Assembly: GCA_021295785.1 (NCBI GenBank)
Contig: JAGWBR010000001.1
Location: 62,001 to 126,000 of the forward strand
Source of the DNA: Gemmatimonadota bacterium
GTDB lineage: Bacteria; Gemmatimonadota; Gemmatimonadetes; Palauibacterales; Palauibacteraceae
Length of the DNA: 64,000 bases
Direction: 5' to 3'
The notes under the pieces: model-generated
What the model was told of the DNA's origin: nothing
Database searches by the model: none
What the model saw: the letters and a program-made list of their open reading frames with translations, nothing else
Position numbers and translations under genes: made by a program
In this document: positions 38,527 through 47,330 of the stretch, in pieces
Numbering within the stretch: the stretch's first letter is position 1
Layout: each line of letters starts with the position of its first letter

Positions 38527-39275
38527 TCTCCGAAATGGTCATGCACGCCGGGCGGGCGGGCATGTTGTTTGCCGCGGTAATCAAAACGCTGCCCCGGGTG
38601 AGGAATTGTCTCCCCGACGTTTGGCGCCACGCCAAAAGAATCGCCGACGGGTTGCCGCTGGTCCTGACCATGGGCGCCATTTCAGGTGCCGTTCTGGCGC
38701 AGCAGACGTCATACCAGCTCAATCCCAGCCTCCCGGACTCGGTGATCGGCGTGGCGGTTGCCGCCGGGGTGCTGACGGAGTTGGGACCGGTCCTGACCGC
38801 TATCGTGCTGGCCGGCCGGATCGGTGCCGGCACCGGGGCCGAGATCGCCACCATGAAGGTGAGCGACCAGATCGACGCGCTGCTGACCCTGGGCCGAGAC
38901 CCCGTCCTTGAGTTGGTAACACCCAGGCTGCTGGCCGCCAGCGCGATGTTGCCGATCTGTGTCTTGCTGGCCGACTGCGTCGGAATCGCGGCCGGCCACC
39001 TGTTCTCGACCATGCTGCTCGGGGTTGAGCCGCACCAGTTCCTGGCCGGGGTGAAGGAACAGTATCACCACCCGGCCCTCATTTTCTCGGCCACCAAGGG
39101 ATTCCTGTTCGGAATCATTATCGCGTTTGTCTCCTGCTACACGGGCCTGCAGGCCCGGGGTGGGGCGGCGGGAGTGGGCCGCACGGCAACCTCGGCCGTG
39201 GTGTCGATCATCATGTGGGTGATGGTCACGGACGCGGTTATTGCCCCCCTTTACAAGACGATCGCCACTTCGTGA
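38523..39275 (+). CDS. mlaE: MlaE-family ABC transporter permease
   Basis: Permease of a lipid-trafficking ABC transporter in the inner membrane. The 250-residue protein has about five helices and the family's conserved segments VLTELGPVLTAIVLAGRIGAG, cited here as ELGPVLTAIVLAGR, then ATMKVSDQIDAL and a C-terminal GRTATSAVVSIIMWV. The start is TTG 38523 overlapping the lipoprotein stop, or ATG 38535. The stop overlaps the ATPase gene as GTGA. Confidence 0.9.
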   Translation: MISEMVMHAGRAGMLFAAVIKTLPRVRNCLPDVWRHAKRIADGLPLVLTMGAISGAVLAQQTSYQLNPSLPDSVIGVAVAAGVLTELGPVLTAIVLAGRIGAGTGAEIATMKVSDQIDALLTLGRDPVLELVTPRLLAASAMLPICVLLADCVGIAAGHLFSTMLLGVEPHQFLAGVKEQYHHPALIFSATKGFLFGIIIAFVSCYTGLQARGGAAGVGRTATSAVVSIIMWVMVTDAVIAPLYKTIATS

Positions 39276-40003
39276 TCGAACTGGTCAGCGTGCGGAAACG
39301 CCTGGGCGGGCGTCAGGTGCTCGACGGCGTCGACCTGCTGGTGAACGAGGGCGAAACGGTGGTGGTGATGGGTCCCTCCGGAGTTGGGAAGAGCGTGGTT
39401 CTCAGGCACATCGTGGGGCTCATGGACCCGGACGAGGGCGATGTCATCGTGGACGGGATCTCGGTTCCCGGAGCCAACGGAGACCAGATCCGCGGCATTC
39501 GCCAGCGGACCGCCTACGTGTTCCAGAATTCCGCTCTCTTCGACTCGCTCAGCGTGCGGGGCAACATCCTCATGGGCCTGCCCCCCAAGTGGCCGGTGGA
39601 ACGCCCCAAGGAGTGCGACCTCATGGTGGCGGAGGTACTGGAGCACGTGAACCTGGAGCCCGACATACTGGGCCGGCTTCCGGCGGAGCTCTCGGGGGGA
39701 ATGCAGAGAAGGGTCGCGATCGCCCGGGCTGTTATCGGCAATCGGAGATATATATTGTACGATGAACCAACAACGGGCCTTGACCCCATCAACGCCGGGC
39801 GCATCACCGAACTGATCTCACGGATATCGACGGATGTCAAGGTCACGAGTGTTGTAGTTACGCATGACATTGAAGCCGCCTTCCAGTTGGGGGACCGCAT
39901 CGCCCTTCTCTCCAGGGGGAAAATCAGGGCCGAGGGCACTCCCCAGGACCTTCGGACCAGTCCAAACGCGGCGGTACGCCAGTTCCTGAAGCAGGGCACA
40001 TGA
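39272..40003 (+). CDS. mlaF: MlaF-family ABC transporter ATP-binding protein
   Basis: ATPase that drives the MlaE-type permease. It has Walker A MGPSGVGKSVVLRH, the ABC signature LPAELSGGMQRRVAIARA, Walker B YILYDEPTTGLDP and the switch His in VVVTHDIEAAF. GTG 39272 is chosen because it gives the standard IELVSVRKRLGG N-terminus and overlaps the permease stop as GTGA. The length of 243 residues is normal. It is followed 17 bases later by the MCE-domain gene. Confidence 0.93.
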   Translation: MIELVSVRKRLGGRQVLDGVDLLVNEGETVVVMGPSGVGKSVVLRHIVGLMDPDEGDVIVDGISVPGANGDQIRGIRQRTAYVFQNSALFDSLSVRGNILMGLPPKWPVERPKECDLMVAEVLEHVNLEPDILGRLPAELSGGMQRRVAIARAVIGNRRYILYDEPTTGLDPINAGRITELISRISTDVKVTSVVVTHDIEAAFQLGDRIALLSRGKIRAEGTPQDLRTSPNAAVRQFLKQGT

Positions 40004-40019
40004 CAAAGAGCAACAGAGC

Positions 40020-40943
40020 ATGAGAGATCCGGGTCTCCGCGACCGCGGCATCGAGAGGCAGGTTGGGGTTGTGGTGATCGGGGCACTTGCCCTGATCGTG
40101 GCTGCCCTTTTCTGGGTGTCAGGGTCTCCGTTCACCGGGCCAACCATCACGGTCCATGCCATGGCCGGTGACGTGGGGCAGCTGACGTCAGGTTCCCCGG
40201 TGTCGATGCGGGGCGTTGAGGTCGGTTCGGTTCAGAGCGTGTCGCTTGAGAGCGGCCACGTGCTTGTGGAACTGCGACTGGCCGAGAACGCGGGCGTAAG
40301 GACCAGCACGCAGGGCAGCATCCTGCCGATCGGTTTCCTCGGGGAATACGGAGTGGAACTTACTGTTCCGGCGACGGGAGACTTGGCCGTCGACGGGGAT
40401 ACCATTTCCCTGGAGAGGCGCACCGACCTGATGACGCTCGCCTCCACGCTGGGTTCGGAGGTGGAGGGCGTGCTGCAGGGGATGAGCACTCTGCTGAGCG
40501 ACACCACGGTGACCGATCTTTCGATTGCGCTCAGTTCAATGGCCACCGTGATGACGCGGGTAGATTCGCTGATTTCGGCCGAGACGGAGGCTGTTGGGGA
40601 CCTTGTAACGGCGCTGGAGGCCGCAGCCACCCAAATCGGGGACGTGGCCGGCTCGGAGGACCTCCAGCAATCTCTGGCCAATATCAAAGAGCTGACGGCA
40701 CGCGCCAGGGCAACGCTCGACAATCTGGACAGGGCCAGCGTGTCGGTGGCCGAAATCGCCGAACAGATCTCGGCCGGCCAGGGCACTCTGGGCCGGCTCA
40801 CGATGGAGGACGGCATCTACCTGGACGTGGAAGCGGTGCTGGAGAACCTCAGGGCCGCGAGCGAAGAAACCGCTCTGCTGGTGCGTGACATACGGGAACG
40901 TCCGGACCGGTACCTCCAGCACGTCACGGTCTCGATCTTCTAG
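40020..40943 (+). CDS. mlaD: MlaD-like MCE-domain protein
   Basis: Periplasmic lipid-binding partner of the MlaEF transporter. It is anchored by one N-terminal helix (about 14-36, VVVIGALALIVAALFWVSG) and has one MCE domain (about 45-125) containing GQLTSGSPVSMRGVEVG and GFLGEYGVELT. The C-terminal half is helical (about 140-300) and probably forms the coiled-coil tunnel or barrel seen in MCE proteins. The protein has 307 residues. It ends the plus-strand string, 6 bases from the stop of the convergent Nif3-like gene. No mlaA, mlaB or mlaC homologue is adjacent. Confidence 0.88.
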   Translation: MRDPGLRDRGIERQVGVVVIGALALIVAALFWVSGSPFTGPTITVHAMAGDVGQLTSGSPVSMRGVEVGSVQSVSLESGHVLVELRLAENAGVRTSTQGSILPIGFLGEYGVELTVPATGDLAVDGDTISLERRTDLMTLASTLGSEVEGVLQGMSTLLSDTTVTDLSIALSSMATVMTRVDSLISAETEAVGDLVTALEAAATQIGDVAGSEDLQQSLANIKELTARARATLDNLDRASVSVAEIAEQISAGQGTLGRLTMEDGIYLDVEAVLENLRAASEETALLVRDIRERPDRYLQHVTVSIF

Positions 40944-40949
40944 TCTAGT

Positions 40950-41744
40950 TCAAAGGCCGGTCGGGTGATCCAGGAAGATATGTTCGCCGCCAAACCGGGC
41001 TGCGACACGCGCCGCCAGCGCCCTGATCCCCGCCGTTTCCGTGGCGTAGTGACCGGCGTAGAAAACCGTCAGGCCAAGTTCCGCAGCCTCATGGTACGTG
41101 TGGTGGTTTCCTTCCCCCGTGAGCAGTGCGTCCAACCCGCTCTCGGCCGCCTGCCGGATTAGCGAACCGCCGCCACCGGTAACCACTCCCATACGCCCAA
41201 TCGGGTCTGGTCCCCCGAGGATCACCGTCGGATTCCCCCCAAAGGCCTCCGCCACCCGGGCGGCCATCTCGCTCACCGGCACGCCGGCCAGCCCGGCCAG
41301 CCCAATGCCCTCGACAGAGCCGAAGGAACCGAAGGGCTCGCAATTGCCGAGCCCCAGGACCCTCGCGGCAAGCAAGTTATTGCCCAGTTCCGGGTGTATG
41401 TCAAGCGGGAGATGAACCGAATAGAGCGCCAAATCGGCGTCGAACAGCGCCTTCAGGCGTCTGTAGGCCGGACCCGTAACCCGCTGCGGCCCGCCCCAGA
41501 ACAGTCCGTGGTGGACCAGGAGCATGTCGCACCCAGCATCCGCGGCCGCCTCAATCGACGCAAGGCAGGCATCAACCGCCGCCCCGACGAGTCGAACGGG
41601 CCGCGCACCCTCCACCTGCAGCCCGTTGAGCACACCGGGATAGTCTTCGATCTCGTCCACGCTCAGGAGGTCGTCTATCCACGCGGCTATGTCGCGGCAG
41701 CCGGGGGCGCCGGTTTCGGAACCGGCGGGAGGGTTCACTCCCAT
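40950..41744 (-). CDS. Nif3-like dinuclear metal-centre protein (YbgI/YqfO family)
   Basis: A 264-residue protein of the Nif3/DUF34 family, which forms hexameric rings with two metal ions per subunit and has been linked to GTP cyclohydrolase I-type chemistry. The metal ligands appear in [15 protein letters not shown], in [16 protein letters not shown] and in the C-terminal [16 protein letters not shown] 41744 is the listed start. In-frame GTG 41738 would overlap the guaA stop as GTGA. It closes the long minus-strand string. Confidence 0.9.
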   Translation of the reverse strand: MGVNPPAGSETGAPGCRDIAAWIDDLLSVDEIEDYPGVLNGLQVEGARPVRLVGAAVDACLASIEAAADAGCDMLLVHHGLFWGGPQRVTGPAYRRLKALFDADLALYSVHLPLDIHPELGNNLLAARVLGLGNCEPFGSFGSVEGIGLAGLAGVPVSEMAARVAEAFGGNPTVILGGPDPIGRMGVVTGGGGSLIRQAAESGLDALLTGEGNHHTYHEAAELGLTVFYAGHYATETAGIRALAARVAARFGGEHIFLDHPTGL

Positions 41745-43270
41745 TCGATGGTTGCGGGGGGCTTGGACGAAATGTCGTAAGTCACCCGGTTGACGCCCGG
41801 GACCTCGTTAATGATGCGGCTGGAGATGCGCCGGAGCACGGGGCCCGGAATCTCGTACCAGTCGGCGGTCATCCCGTCCATGGATGTGACCGCACGCAGC
41901 GCCACCACGTTCTCGTAGGTCCGCGCATCCCCCATCACTCCCACGGTCTTGACCGGTAACAAAACCGCAAAGGCCTGCCAGATTTCATCGTACAGGCCGG
42001 CGGCCCTGATTTCGTTGATGTAGATGTCATCCACGCCCCGGAGGCACGCCAGACCTTTCTCGGTTACCTCGCCCATGATCCGAATGGCCAAACCGGGACC
42101 GGGGAACGGATGCCTACCGATGATCCCTTCAGCCAGGCCCAGTTCCCGGCCGACAGCCCGTGACTCGTCCTTGAACAGGTCCCGCAGAGGTTCGACCAGT
42201 TCGAAATCGTGGTCGGGCCGGAGCCCGCCGACGTTGTGGTGAGACTTGATGGTAACGGCCGGACCGCTCGACGACGCGGATTCAATCACGTCGGGGTACA
42301 GCGTGCCCTGCACCAGGAAGCGAGCGTCTCCGTGCGCGACCGCAGCCGCCTCGAACACGTCGATGAACGTGTGCCCGATGATCTTCCTTTTGAGCTCGGG
42401 GTCCGTCACGCCTGCCAGCCGCTTGAGAAAGAGCTCCGCGGCATCGATCGTGACAAGTTCCACGTCAAGGTGGCGGCCCATCATCTGCTCTACGGATTCC
42501 CGCTCCCCCAGCCTCAGGAGCCCGGTGTCTACAAACATGCATTTCAGTTGTTTTCCCACGGCCCTGGCCACCAGGGCGGCGGCGACCGCGCTGTCCACGC
42601 CGCCGGAGAGCCCGCAAACCACATCCGCGGAGCCTATCTGGTTGCGAATGGCCGCGACACGCTCCTGAACCACATTGGCGGGAGTCCAGTTCTTCTCGCA
42701 GCCGGCCACGCTGAACAGGAAATTCCGTAGCATCTCGGTACCCCGCTCGGTGTGGGCGACCTCGGGGTGGAATTGCACGCCCCACAACCGGCGGTCGGGC
42801 GCGGCGATGGCGGCCACTGCGTCTCCGGTCACACCGACCGTTGTATACCCCGGAGCCGACTTGACCGAGTCGCCGTGACTCATCCAGACTACTGAGGATG
42901 CACCTTCAAACCCCTCGAACATGCCGGTGGCGCTGCCGTCGGTAATGGTGAGCTCCGCCCGCCCGTATTCCCGGCTGGTTGACGCCTCCACATGCCCGCC
43001 CGCGTGCAGGGCCAGGAGCTGCATGCCGTAGCAGATGCCCAGCACCGGGAGTCCGTTGTCCAAAATGCCGTCGGCCAGACGGGGAGCCCCGTCTTCGTGC
43101 GCGCTGGCCGGCCCGCCTGAGAGGATCAGGGCAGCCGGGTCATACTCGCGCACCCACCCGGCGCCGCGGTCACCGGGGTGGATCTCGCAGTAAACCCCCA
43201 GTTCCCGAATCCGGCGTGCTATGAGTTGTGTGAACTGGGATCCGAAATCCAGAATCAGTACCCCGCTCAT
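41735..43270 (-). CDS. guaA: GMP synthase (glutamine-hydrolysing)
   Basis: Converts XMP to GMP with ATP and glutamine. The 511-residue protein has a class I amidotransferase domain (nucleophile C80 in [12 protein letters not shown]168 and E170 in QFHPEV), an ATP-pyrophosphatase domain with LSGGVDSAV (222-229), and the dimerisation domain ending [19 protein letters not shown]-like. The open frame continues upstream, but ATG 43270 gives the standard [11 protein letters not shown] start and overlaps the hisS stop as ATGA. Confidence 0.97.
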   Translation of the reverse strand: MSGVLILDFGSQFTQLIARRIRELGVYCEIHPGDRGAGWVREYDPAALILSGGPASAHEDGAPRLADGILDNGLPVLGICYGMQLLALHAGGHVEASTSREYGRAELTITDGSATGMFEGFEGASSVVWMSHGDSVKSAPGYTTVGVTGDAVAAIAAPDRRLWGVQFHPEVAHTERGTEMLRNFLFSVAGCEKNWTPANVVQERVAAIRNQIGSADVVCGLSGGVDSAVAAALVARAVGKQLKCMFVDTGLLRLGERESVEQMMGRHLDVELVTIDAAELFLKRLAGVTDPELKRKIIGHTFIDVFEAAAVAHGDARFLVQGTLYPDVIESASSSGPAVTIKSHHNVGGLRPDHDFELVEPLRDLFKDESRAVGRELGLAEGIIGRHPFPGPGLAIRIMGEVTEKGLACLRGVDDIYINEIRAAGLYDEIWQAFAVLLPVKTVGVMGDARTYENVVALRAVTSMDGMTADWYEIPGPVLRRISSRIINEVPGVNRVTYDISSKPPATIEWE

Positions 43271-44568
43271 CCCGGCCCCCCACCGGTCCGTGCAAGCGTT
43301 TCGAGCGACACCTCGACCTCGCCTCCCCCGGCCATCTCGCGGATTTTCGCCACCCCCCGGGCCAGCTCCTCCGGGCCCAGCACAATGGCCCTGCCGGCGC
43401 CGCAACGGTTTGCGGCCTTGAATTGCTTCCCTACCCCGCGCAGGTGAAGGTCAAGTCGCACTCTGCGGCCGGTGTCCCTCAACTGTCTGGCTAGCCGCAG
43501 CGCGGCCGGCCGCGCGTCTTCGCTCACGCATACCACGTAGTCGTCGATCCTTGCCGAAGACTCGGGAACCAGCCCGCGGTCCCCCAGCAGCTCGCCAAGG
43601 ACCACGTCCCCCATACCGAACCCCGCCGCCGGGAGATCAACCCTGGTCAGCGACGCCAGCAAGGTGTCGTAACGCCCGCCCCCGCAGATAGCCCTCAGCT
43701 CGCCGGTCCGCTCCCAGATTTCGAACACGGTATCGGTGTAATAGGCGAGCCCCCGAACCAGCCCCGGATCGAACTGCACGAACGGGCCGTAACCGCCATG
43801 CTCGAGCAAGGCGAAAACCTCGCCCAAGTTCCCGGCAGTTGCCTCCGGCAACTGGACGTCTTCCCGGGCACCGGGCATGCCCAACGCGCCGGGAGCGAGC
43901 CCGAACGCCGATTCCATCGCGCCGAACACGCGCTCGCCGTCGATCCCCTGCTCGTGCAGAACCGCCAGCACGGCGTCGCGACCTGCCTTTTCGAGACGGT
44001 CCAGCGCCGCGAAGGCCGTCATCCGAGCACCTTGGTCCAGCCCGGCTCCAGCTAGCACGTCGCCCACCAAGACGCGGTCTGACAGCCTTACCACGATATC
44101 GTCAGCCGTCAGACCCAGTTCGCGCAGTACATCAATAGCGGCAGCGATGATCTCGGCATCTCCGGCAGGTCCCGTGTCGCCCAAGATGTCCATGTTCAGC
44201 TGGTAATGCTCCCTGAGCCTGCCCCGCTGCGGACGTTCGTAGCGGTACAACTGGGGAACCGAGAACCATCTGACGGGTTTGGCGAGTTGCGAGGCCCGGG
44301 ACGCGACCATGCGGGCGAAAGTCGGAGTCATCTCGGGGCGCATTGCCACGTGCCGGCCCCCCTTGTCGGTGAACTCGTACAGCTGGCCGACTATTTCCTG
44401 GCCAGACTTCCGCGTGTAGAGCTCCAGGGATTCGAGCGGAGGACCCTCGTACTCTTCAAACCCGTATCGAGCTGCAACCGTCCGCCACGCGGCAAAAATG
44501 TGGTTGCGGAGGACGACATCAGCGGGAAAAAAATCCCGGAACCCCGGGAGTTTCCCTGGCGTGGTCAG
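43267..44568 (-). CDS. hisS: Histidyl-tRNA synthetase with CTG start
   Basis: Class II synthetase charging tRNA(His). The catalytic core has [11 protein letters not shown] (motif 1 area), [18 protein letters not shown] (motif 2), [14 protein letters not shown] (HisA loop with its Arg) and [11 protein letters not shown] (motif 3). No ATG, GTG or TTG occurs in frame before residue 74, which would delete all of [14 protein letters not shown] and the [20 protein letters not shown] segment that every HisRS needs. The frame is open and conserved back to CTG 44568, which overlaps the upstream TGA as CTGA, copying the ATGA/GTGA/TTGA pattern of other junctions here. The 433-residue product is then normal length. 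Confidence 0.93.
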   Translation of the reverse strand: MTTPGKLPGFRDFFPADVVLRNHIFAAWRTVAARYGFEEYEGPPLESLELYTRKSGQEIVGQLYEFTDKGGRHVAMRPEMTPTFARMVASRASQLAKPVRWFSVPQLYRYERPQRGRLREHYQLNMDILGDTGPAGDAEIIAAAIDVLRELGLTADDIVVRLSDRVLVGDVLAGAGLDQGARMTAFAALDRLEKAGRDAVLAVLHEQGIDGERVFGAMESAFGLAPGALGMPGAREDVQLPEATAGNLGEVFALLEHGGYGPFVQFDPGLVRGLAYYTDTVFEIWERTGELRAICGGGRYDTLLASLTRVDLPAAGFGMGDVVLGELLGDRGLVPESSARIDDYVVCVSEDARPAALRLARQLRDTGRRVRLDLHLRGVGKQFKAANRCGAGRAIVLGPEELARGVAKIREMAGGGEVEVSLETLARTGGGPG

Positions 44569-44990
44569 TTTTTGCCCAAGTGCCTGTCGTAGGCCCCGGT
44601 GAGGTCGCTCGCCACTTCGTGCGCCTCGCGGCCCTCTATCTGATGCCGTTCAAGAATGAACTCCAGCTCCCCGTCATTTACCAGTGCAATCGCTGGCGAA
44701 GAAGGTCGAACTCCCGTGAAGTAGTCCCGGGCCCTGGCAGTGGCCTCGATGTCTTGGCCGGCGAAAACCGTGACCACCCGGTCCGGCTGCACCGGGTGTG
44801 ACATTGCCATCCGCACCGCCGGGCGGGCGTTGCGGGCGGCACACCCGCAAACCGAATTGACCACTACCACGGTACTGCCGCCGGCACCGAGCGCCTCGTC
44901 GACTGCCTGCACCGTGGTCAGTTCAGTGACTCCGGCCGCCCTCAGTTCATCGCGCATCGGCTGAACGAGTCTAGGATCGTATCTCATCAT
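44565..44990 (-). CDS. Bacilliredoxin (BrxA/BrxB, YphP/YqiW family)
   Basis: A 141-residue thioredoxin-fold protein with the CGC active site in VVVVNSVCGCAARNARP (about residues 42-58). PDRVVTVFAGQDIEAT and a C-terminal FILERHQIEGR are typical of the family, which removes bacillithiol from oxidised proteins in Firmicutes or has related disulfide-isomerase activity elsewhere. Whether this organism makes bacillithiol cannot be told. The first 20 bases overlap the folC end and the stop is overlapped by the hisS CTG. Confidence 0.87.
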   Translation of the reverse strand: MMRYDPRLVQPMRDELRAAGVTELTTVQAVDEALGAGGSTVVVVNSVCGCAARNARPAVRMAMSHPVQPDRVVTVFAGQDIEATARARDYFTGVRPSSPAIALVNDGELEFILERHQIEGREAHEVASDLTGAYDRHLGKN

Positions 44991-46332
44991 CGCTTCGTCT
45001 CATCCCAATGTTTGTTTCCTGAGTGTCGCTCGGACCCGGTGAATCAAGGACCTCAAACGCCTCGCCGGCCGCGTGCGCTGACCCGGCAATGGCGGTTACC
45101 CCTTCCCGGGACCGAAGAGCAAGATATATCGCCTCGCCCATGCTACCCGCGACTGTCCCGGTGGGTCCCCTGCCCGAGCCAGACCTCCGCCGGCGATTGA
45201 GCACTGCCAGTGCCGCGTCGGCGTCCCACTGACGCGAGAACGGAGCGCTGCACAGCGGGGTCAAGATAATGCCATCCGCAACCTCTGCCACGAGCTCGAG
45301 CATCTCCGCCCAGCTCTTGTCGCCAAGAAACCCGACGATGAACGTCCAGGGGCGCGGCACTCCCGCCTCCCCCATGGTCCGCAGGAACGAGCGGAATGCC
45401 TGGGGATTGTGGGCGAGATCGACGATCCACCGGTGTCCCAAAGCGCTGAATGAATCGAACCGCGCCGGCAGGCGTGCCTCGGCAATTCCCCTGACCACGG
45501 CAGCCTCGTCCGGGAACCGCTCGGCAGCCTCAAGAAGCATCAGCGCCACGGCGGCGTTGTCGGCCTGGTGCCGACCGTTCATTCCCGAAACCGGCGAGAC
45601 CTCTCCGGCAGCGCCCGAGATGCCGGAGCGATATACGAAATGCGTACCCTCCGGGGTTACACGACAGTCGGTCACCCCGGCGTCGCTGCCCAACACCCGA
45701 ACCGGGGCTCCGCGGGCCGCGGCTGTTGTCCGAATCACCGCTTCGGCGCTGCCGTCCATGCGCCCGATGCAAACCGGCCGGCCGGGCTTGATGATGCCGG
45801 CCTTTTCCGCGGCGATCTCGGCGATCGTATCTCCCAGCATCGCCATGTGATCCAGCCCAATGGTGGTAATGGCCACACCCAGGGGATCGCGCACGGCGTT
45901 CGTCGCGTCCAACCGGCCACCGAGCCCCGTTTCCATCACTGCCGTGTCGGCGCCCGCGGCCTCGAACAGTGCAAATGCGAAAGCGGTGGCGATCTCAAAC
46001 CAGGTGCACGGTTCCGACTCCGGCACCGAAAGCAGCCTGGCCGCGGTCGCCTCCATCAGTTCCCCGGGTGCCTCCTCACCGCAAACAAGAAACCGCTCGC
46101 GGATGCTGCGAACGTGCGGCGACGTGTAGAGCCCAGTCCGCGACCCCCCGTGGCGCAGGACCGATTCGAGAAAGGCGGCGGTGGATCCCTTCCCGTTGGT
46201 GCCGGCAAGGTGAAACACATCGAGGTTGGCATCCGGCCGCCCCAGCGCGTCGAGCAGGTCGTCGATCCGCTCCAGCCCCAGCTCGACTCCCGCGATGGGT
46301 CGCCCCCCAAACAGCTTTTCCAGATACATCAA
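44971..46332 (-). CDS. folC: Folylpolyglutamate synthase / dihydrofolate synthase
   Basis: Mur-ligase-type ATP enzyme that adds glutamate to folates (and dihydropteroate in bifunctional forms). The P-loop is HLAGTNGKGSTAAFLE (about residues 43-58), followed by GLYTSPHVRSIRERF, the Mg site METGLGGRLDATNAV and IGLDHMAMLG. The C-terminal half has IVDLAHNPQAFRSFL and ends in a basic tail. The 453-residue start is TTG 46332 or the next codon ATG 46329. It lies 33 bases after accD and overlaps the bacilliredoxin gene by 20 bases. Confidence 0.94.
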   Translation of the reverse strand: MMYLEKLFGGRPIAGVELGLERIDDLLDALGRPDANLDVFHLAGTNGKGSTAAFLESVLRHGGSRTGLYTSPHVRSIRERFLVCGEEAPGELMEATAARLLSVPESEPCTWFEIATAFAFALFEAAGADTAVMETGLGGRLDATNAVRDPLGVAITTIGLDHMAMLGDTIAEIAAEKAGIIKPGRPVCIGRMDGSAEAVIRTTAAARGAPVRVLGSDAGVTDCRVTPEGTHFVYRSGISGAAGEVSPVSGMNGRHQADNAAVALMLLEAAERFPDEAAVVRGIAEARLPARFDSFSALGHRWIVDLAHNPQAFRSFLRTMGEAGVPRPWTFIVGFLGDKSWAEMLELVAEVADGIILTPLCSAPFSRQWDADAALAVLNRRRRSGSGRGPTGTVAGSMGEAIYLALRSREGVTAIAGSAHAAGEAFEVLDSPGPSDTQETNIGMRRSDDEIRS

Positions 46333-46365
46333 CTGCGCTTTATCGTGAGCGGCAGAGGCGGTGAA

Positions 46366-47202
46366 TCAGCACATGTGGTCGAACAGGACCGAAAGGGCGC
46401 GTTTCAGCGCCCCTCTGGGGACTATCCTGTCGACCATCCCGCGTTCCTGCAGAAACTCTGAACGTTGGAAGCCGGCCGGGAGGTCCTGCCGGATGGTCTC
46501 CTTGATAACCCGAGGGCCGGCGAAACCGACCAGTGCCCCCGGCTCCGCCAGTATCACGTCGCCCAGCATGGCGTACGAAGCTGTCACTCCCCCGGTGGTG
46601 GGGTTGGTGAGGATGCTGATGTAGGGAAGCCCGGCCCGGCCCAGCTCCCGCAGCGCGGCCGCGGTCTTGGCCATCTGCATCAGCGAGAGAATGCCCTCCT
46701 GCATGCGGGCTCCACCCGAGGCGCTGACGATGATCAGGGGATCGCCACATTCCACCGCCCGCGAAACCAGGCGCTTGATCTTCTCGCCCACGACGGAGCC
46801 CATCGACCCGCCTATGAATGTGAAGTCCATGATGCCCAGGCACACGGAGCGACCGTCCAGCAGGCCGCGACCAACCCGGATGCCGTCGTTCAGGCCGCCC
46901 TTCGCCATGGCCGTTTCGATTCGGCGCACATAGGTCTTGGAATCAATGAACCCCAGTGGATCGGCCGAACGCATTCCATCGGCAATCAGTTCGGTCCATT
47001 TGCCTCCGTCCAGCAGAGTCCGTTCGTAGATCGCCACGGTCGCCCGGAAGTGGTGCCCACACCCCGGACACACGAGGTGGTTCTCCTCGACCCTGCCCCG
47101 GTAGAGAATCTCCCCGCAACCGCCGCATTTCTCCCATACCTCGGACGGGATGTCGCGCCTCTGCGAGACCAGTTTTCTTTCGGGTTTCTTGAACCAGGGC
47201 AA
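46366..47202 (-). CDS. accD: Acetyl-CoA carboxylase carboxyltransferase subunit beta
   Basis: Zinc-finger half of the ACC carboxyltransferase that makes malonyl-CoA for fatty-acid synthesis. The N-terminal zinc ribbon is visible (KCGGCGEILYRG and LVCPGCGHHFR, about 26-50). The carboxyltransferase core has SASGGARMQEGILSLMQM and NPTTGGVTASYAMLGD. The 278-residue length is normal. The start is TTG 47202 with GGAG six bases upstream. It is separate from the PCC-type subunit at the left edge. accA is not in the window. A TATATT box (47288-47293) lies in the 128-base upstream gap without a -35 partner. Confidence 0.95.
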   Translation of the reverse strand: MPWFKKPERKLVSQRRDIPSEVWEKCGGCGEILYRGRVEENHLVCPGCGHHFRATVAIYERTLLDGGKWTELIADGMRSADPLGFIDSKTYVRRIETAMAKGGLNDGIRVGRGLLDGRSVCLGIMDFTFIGGSMGSVVGEKIKRLVSRAVECGDPLIIVSASGGARMQEGILSLMQMAKTAAALRELGRAGLPYISILTNPTTGGVTASYAMLGDVILAEPGALVGFAGPRVIKETIRQDLPAGFQRSEFLQERGMVDRIVPRGALKRALSVLFDHMC

Positions 47203-47330
47203 ACGGAACTCCGGGGCGTATCTCGTAACGGGCCAGGTGCCAGGACCAGTGACGCCGGTCTTGTACGCCGGCTTGAAGGCGGGGCGGAATATACGGGGAC
47301 GGCGCTGTGCGGGCGGGAGCCAGCCTCTCT

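Noticed and set aside
44565-44990. Bacilliredoxin or thioredoxin as a selenoprotein, prompted by selA
   Set aside because: Both active sites are encoded with ordinary Cys codons and no in-frame TGA interrupts the genes.
47288-47293. TATATT box upstream of accD as a promoter
   Set aside because: No acceptable -35 hexamer at 16-18 bases, so I mention it only inside the accD entry.
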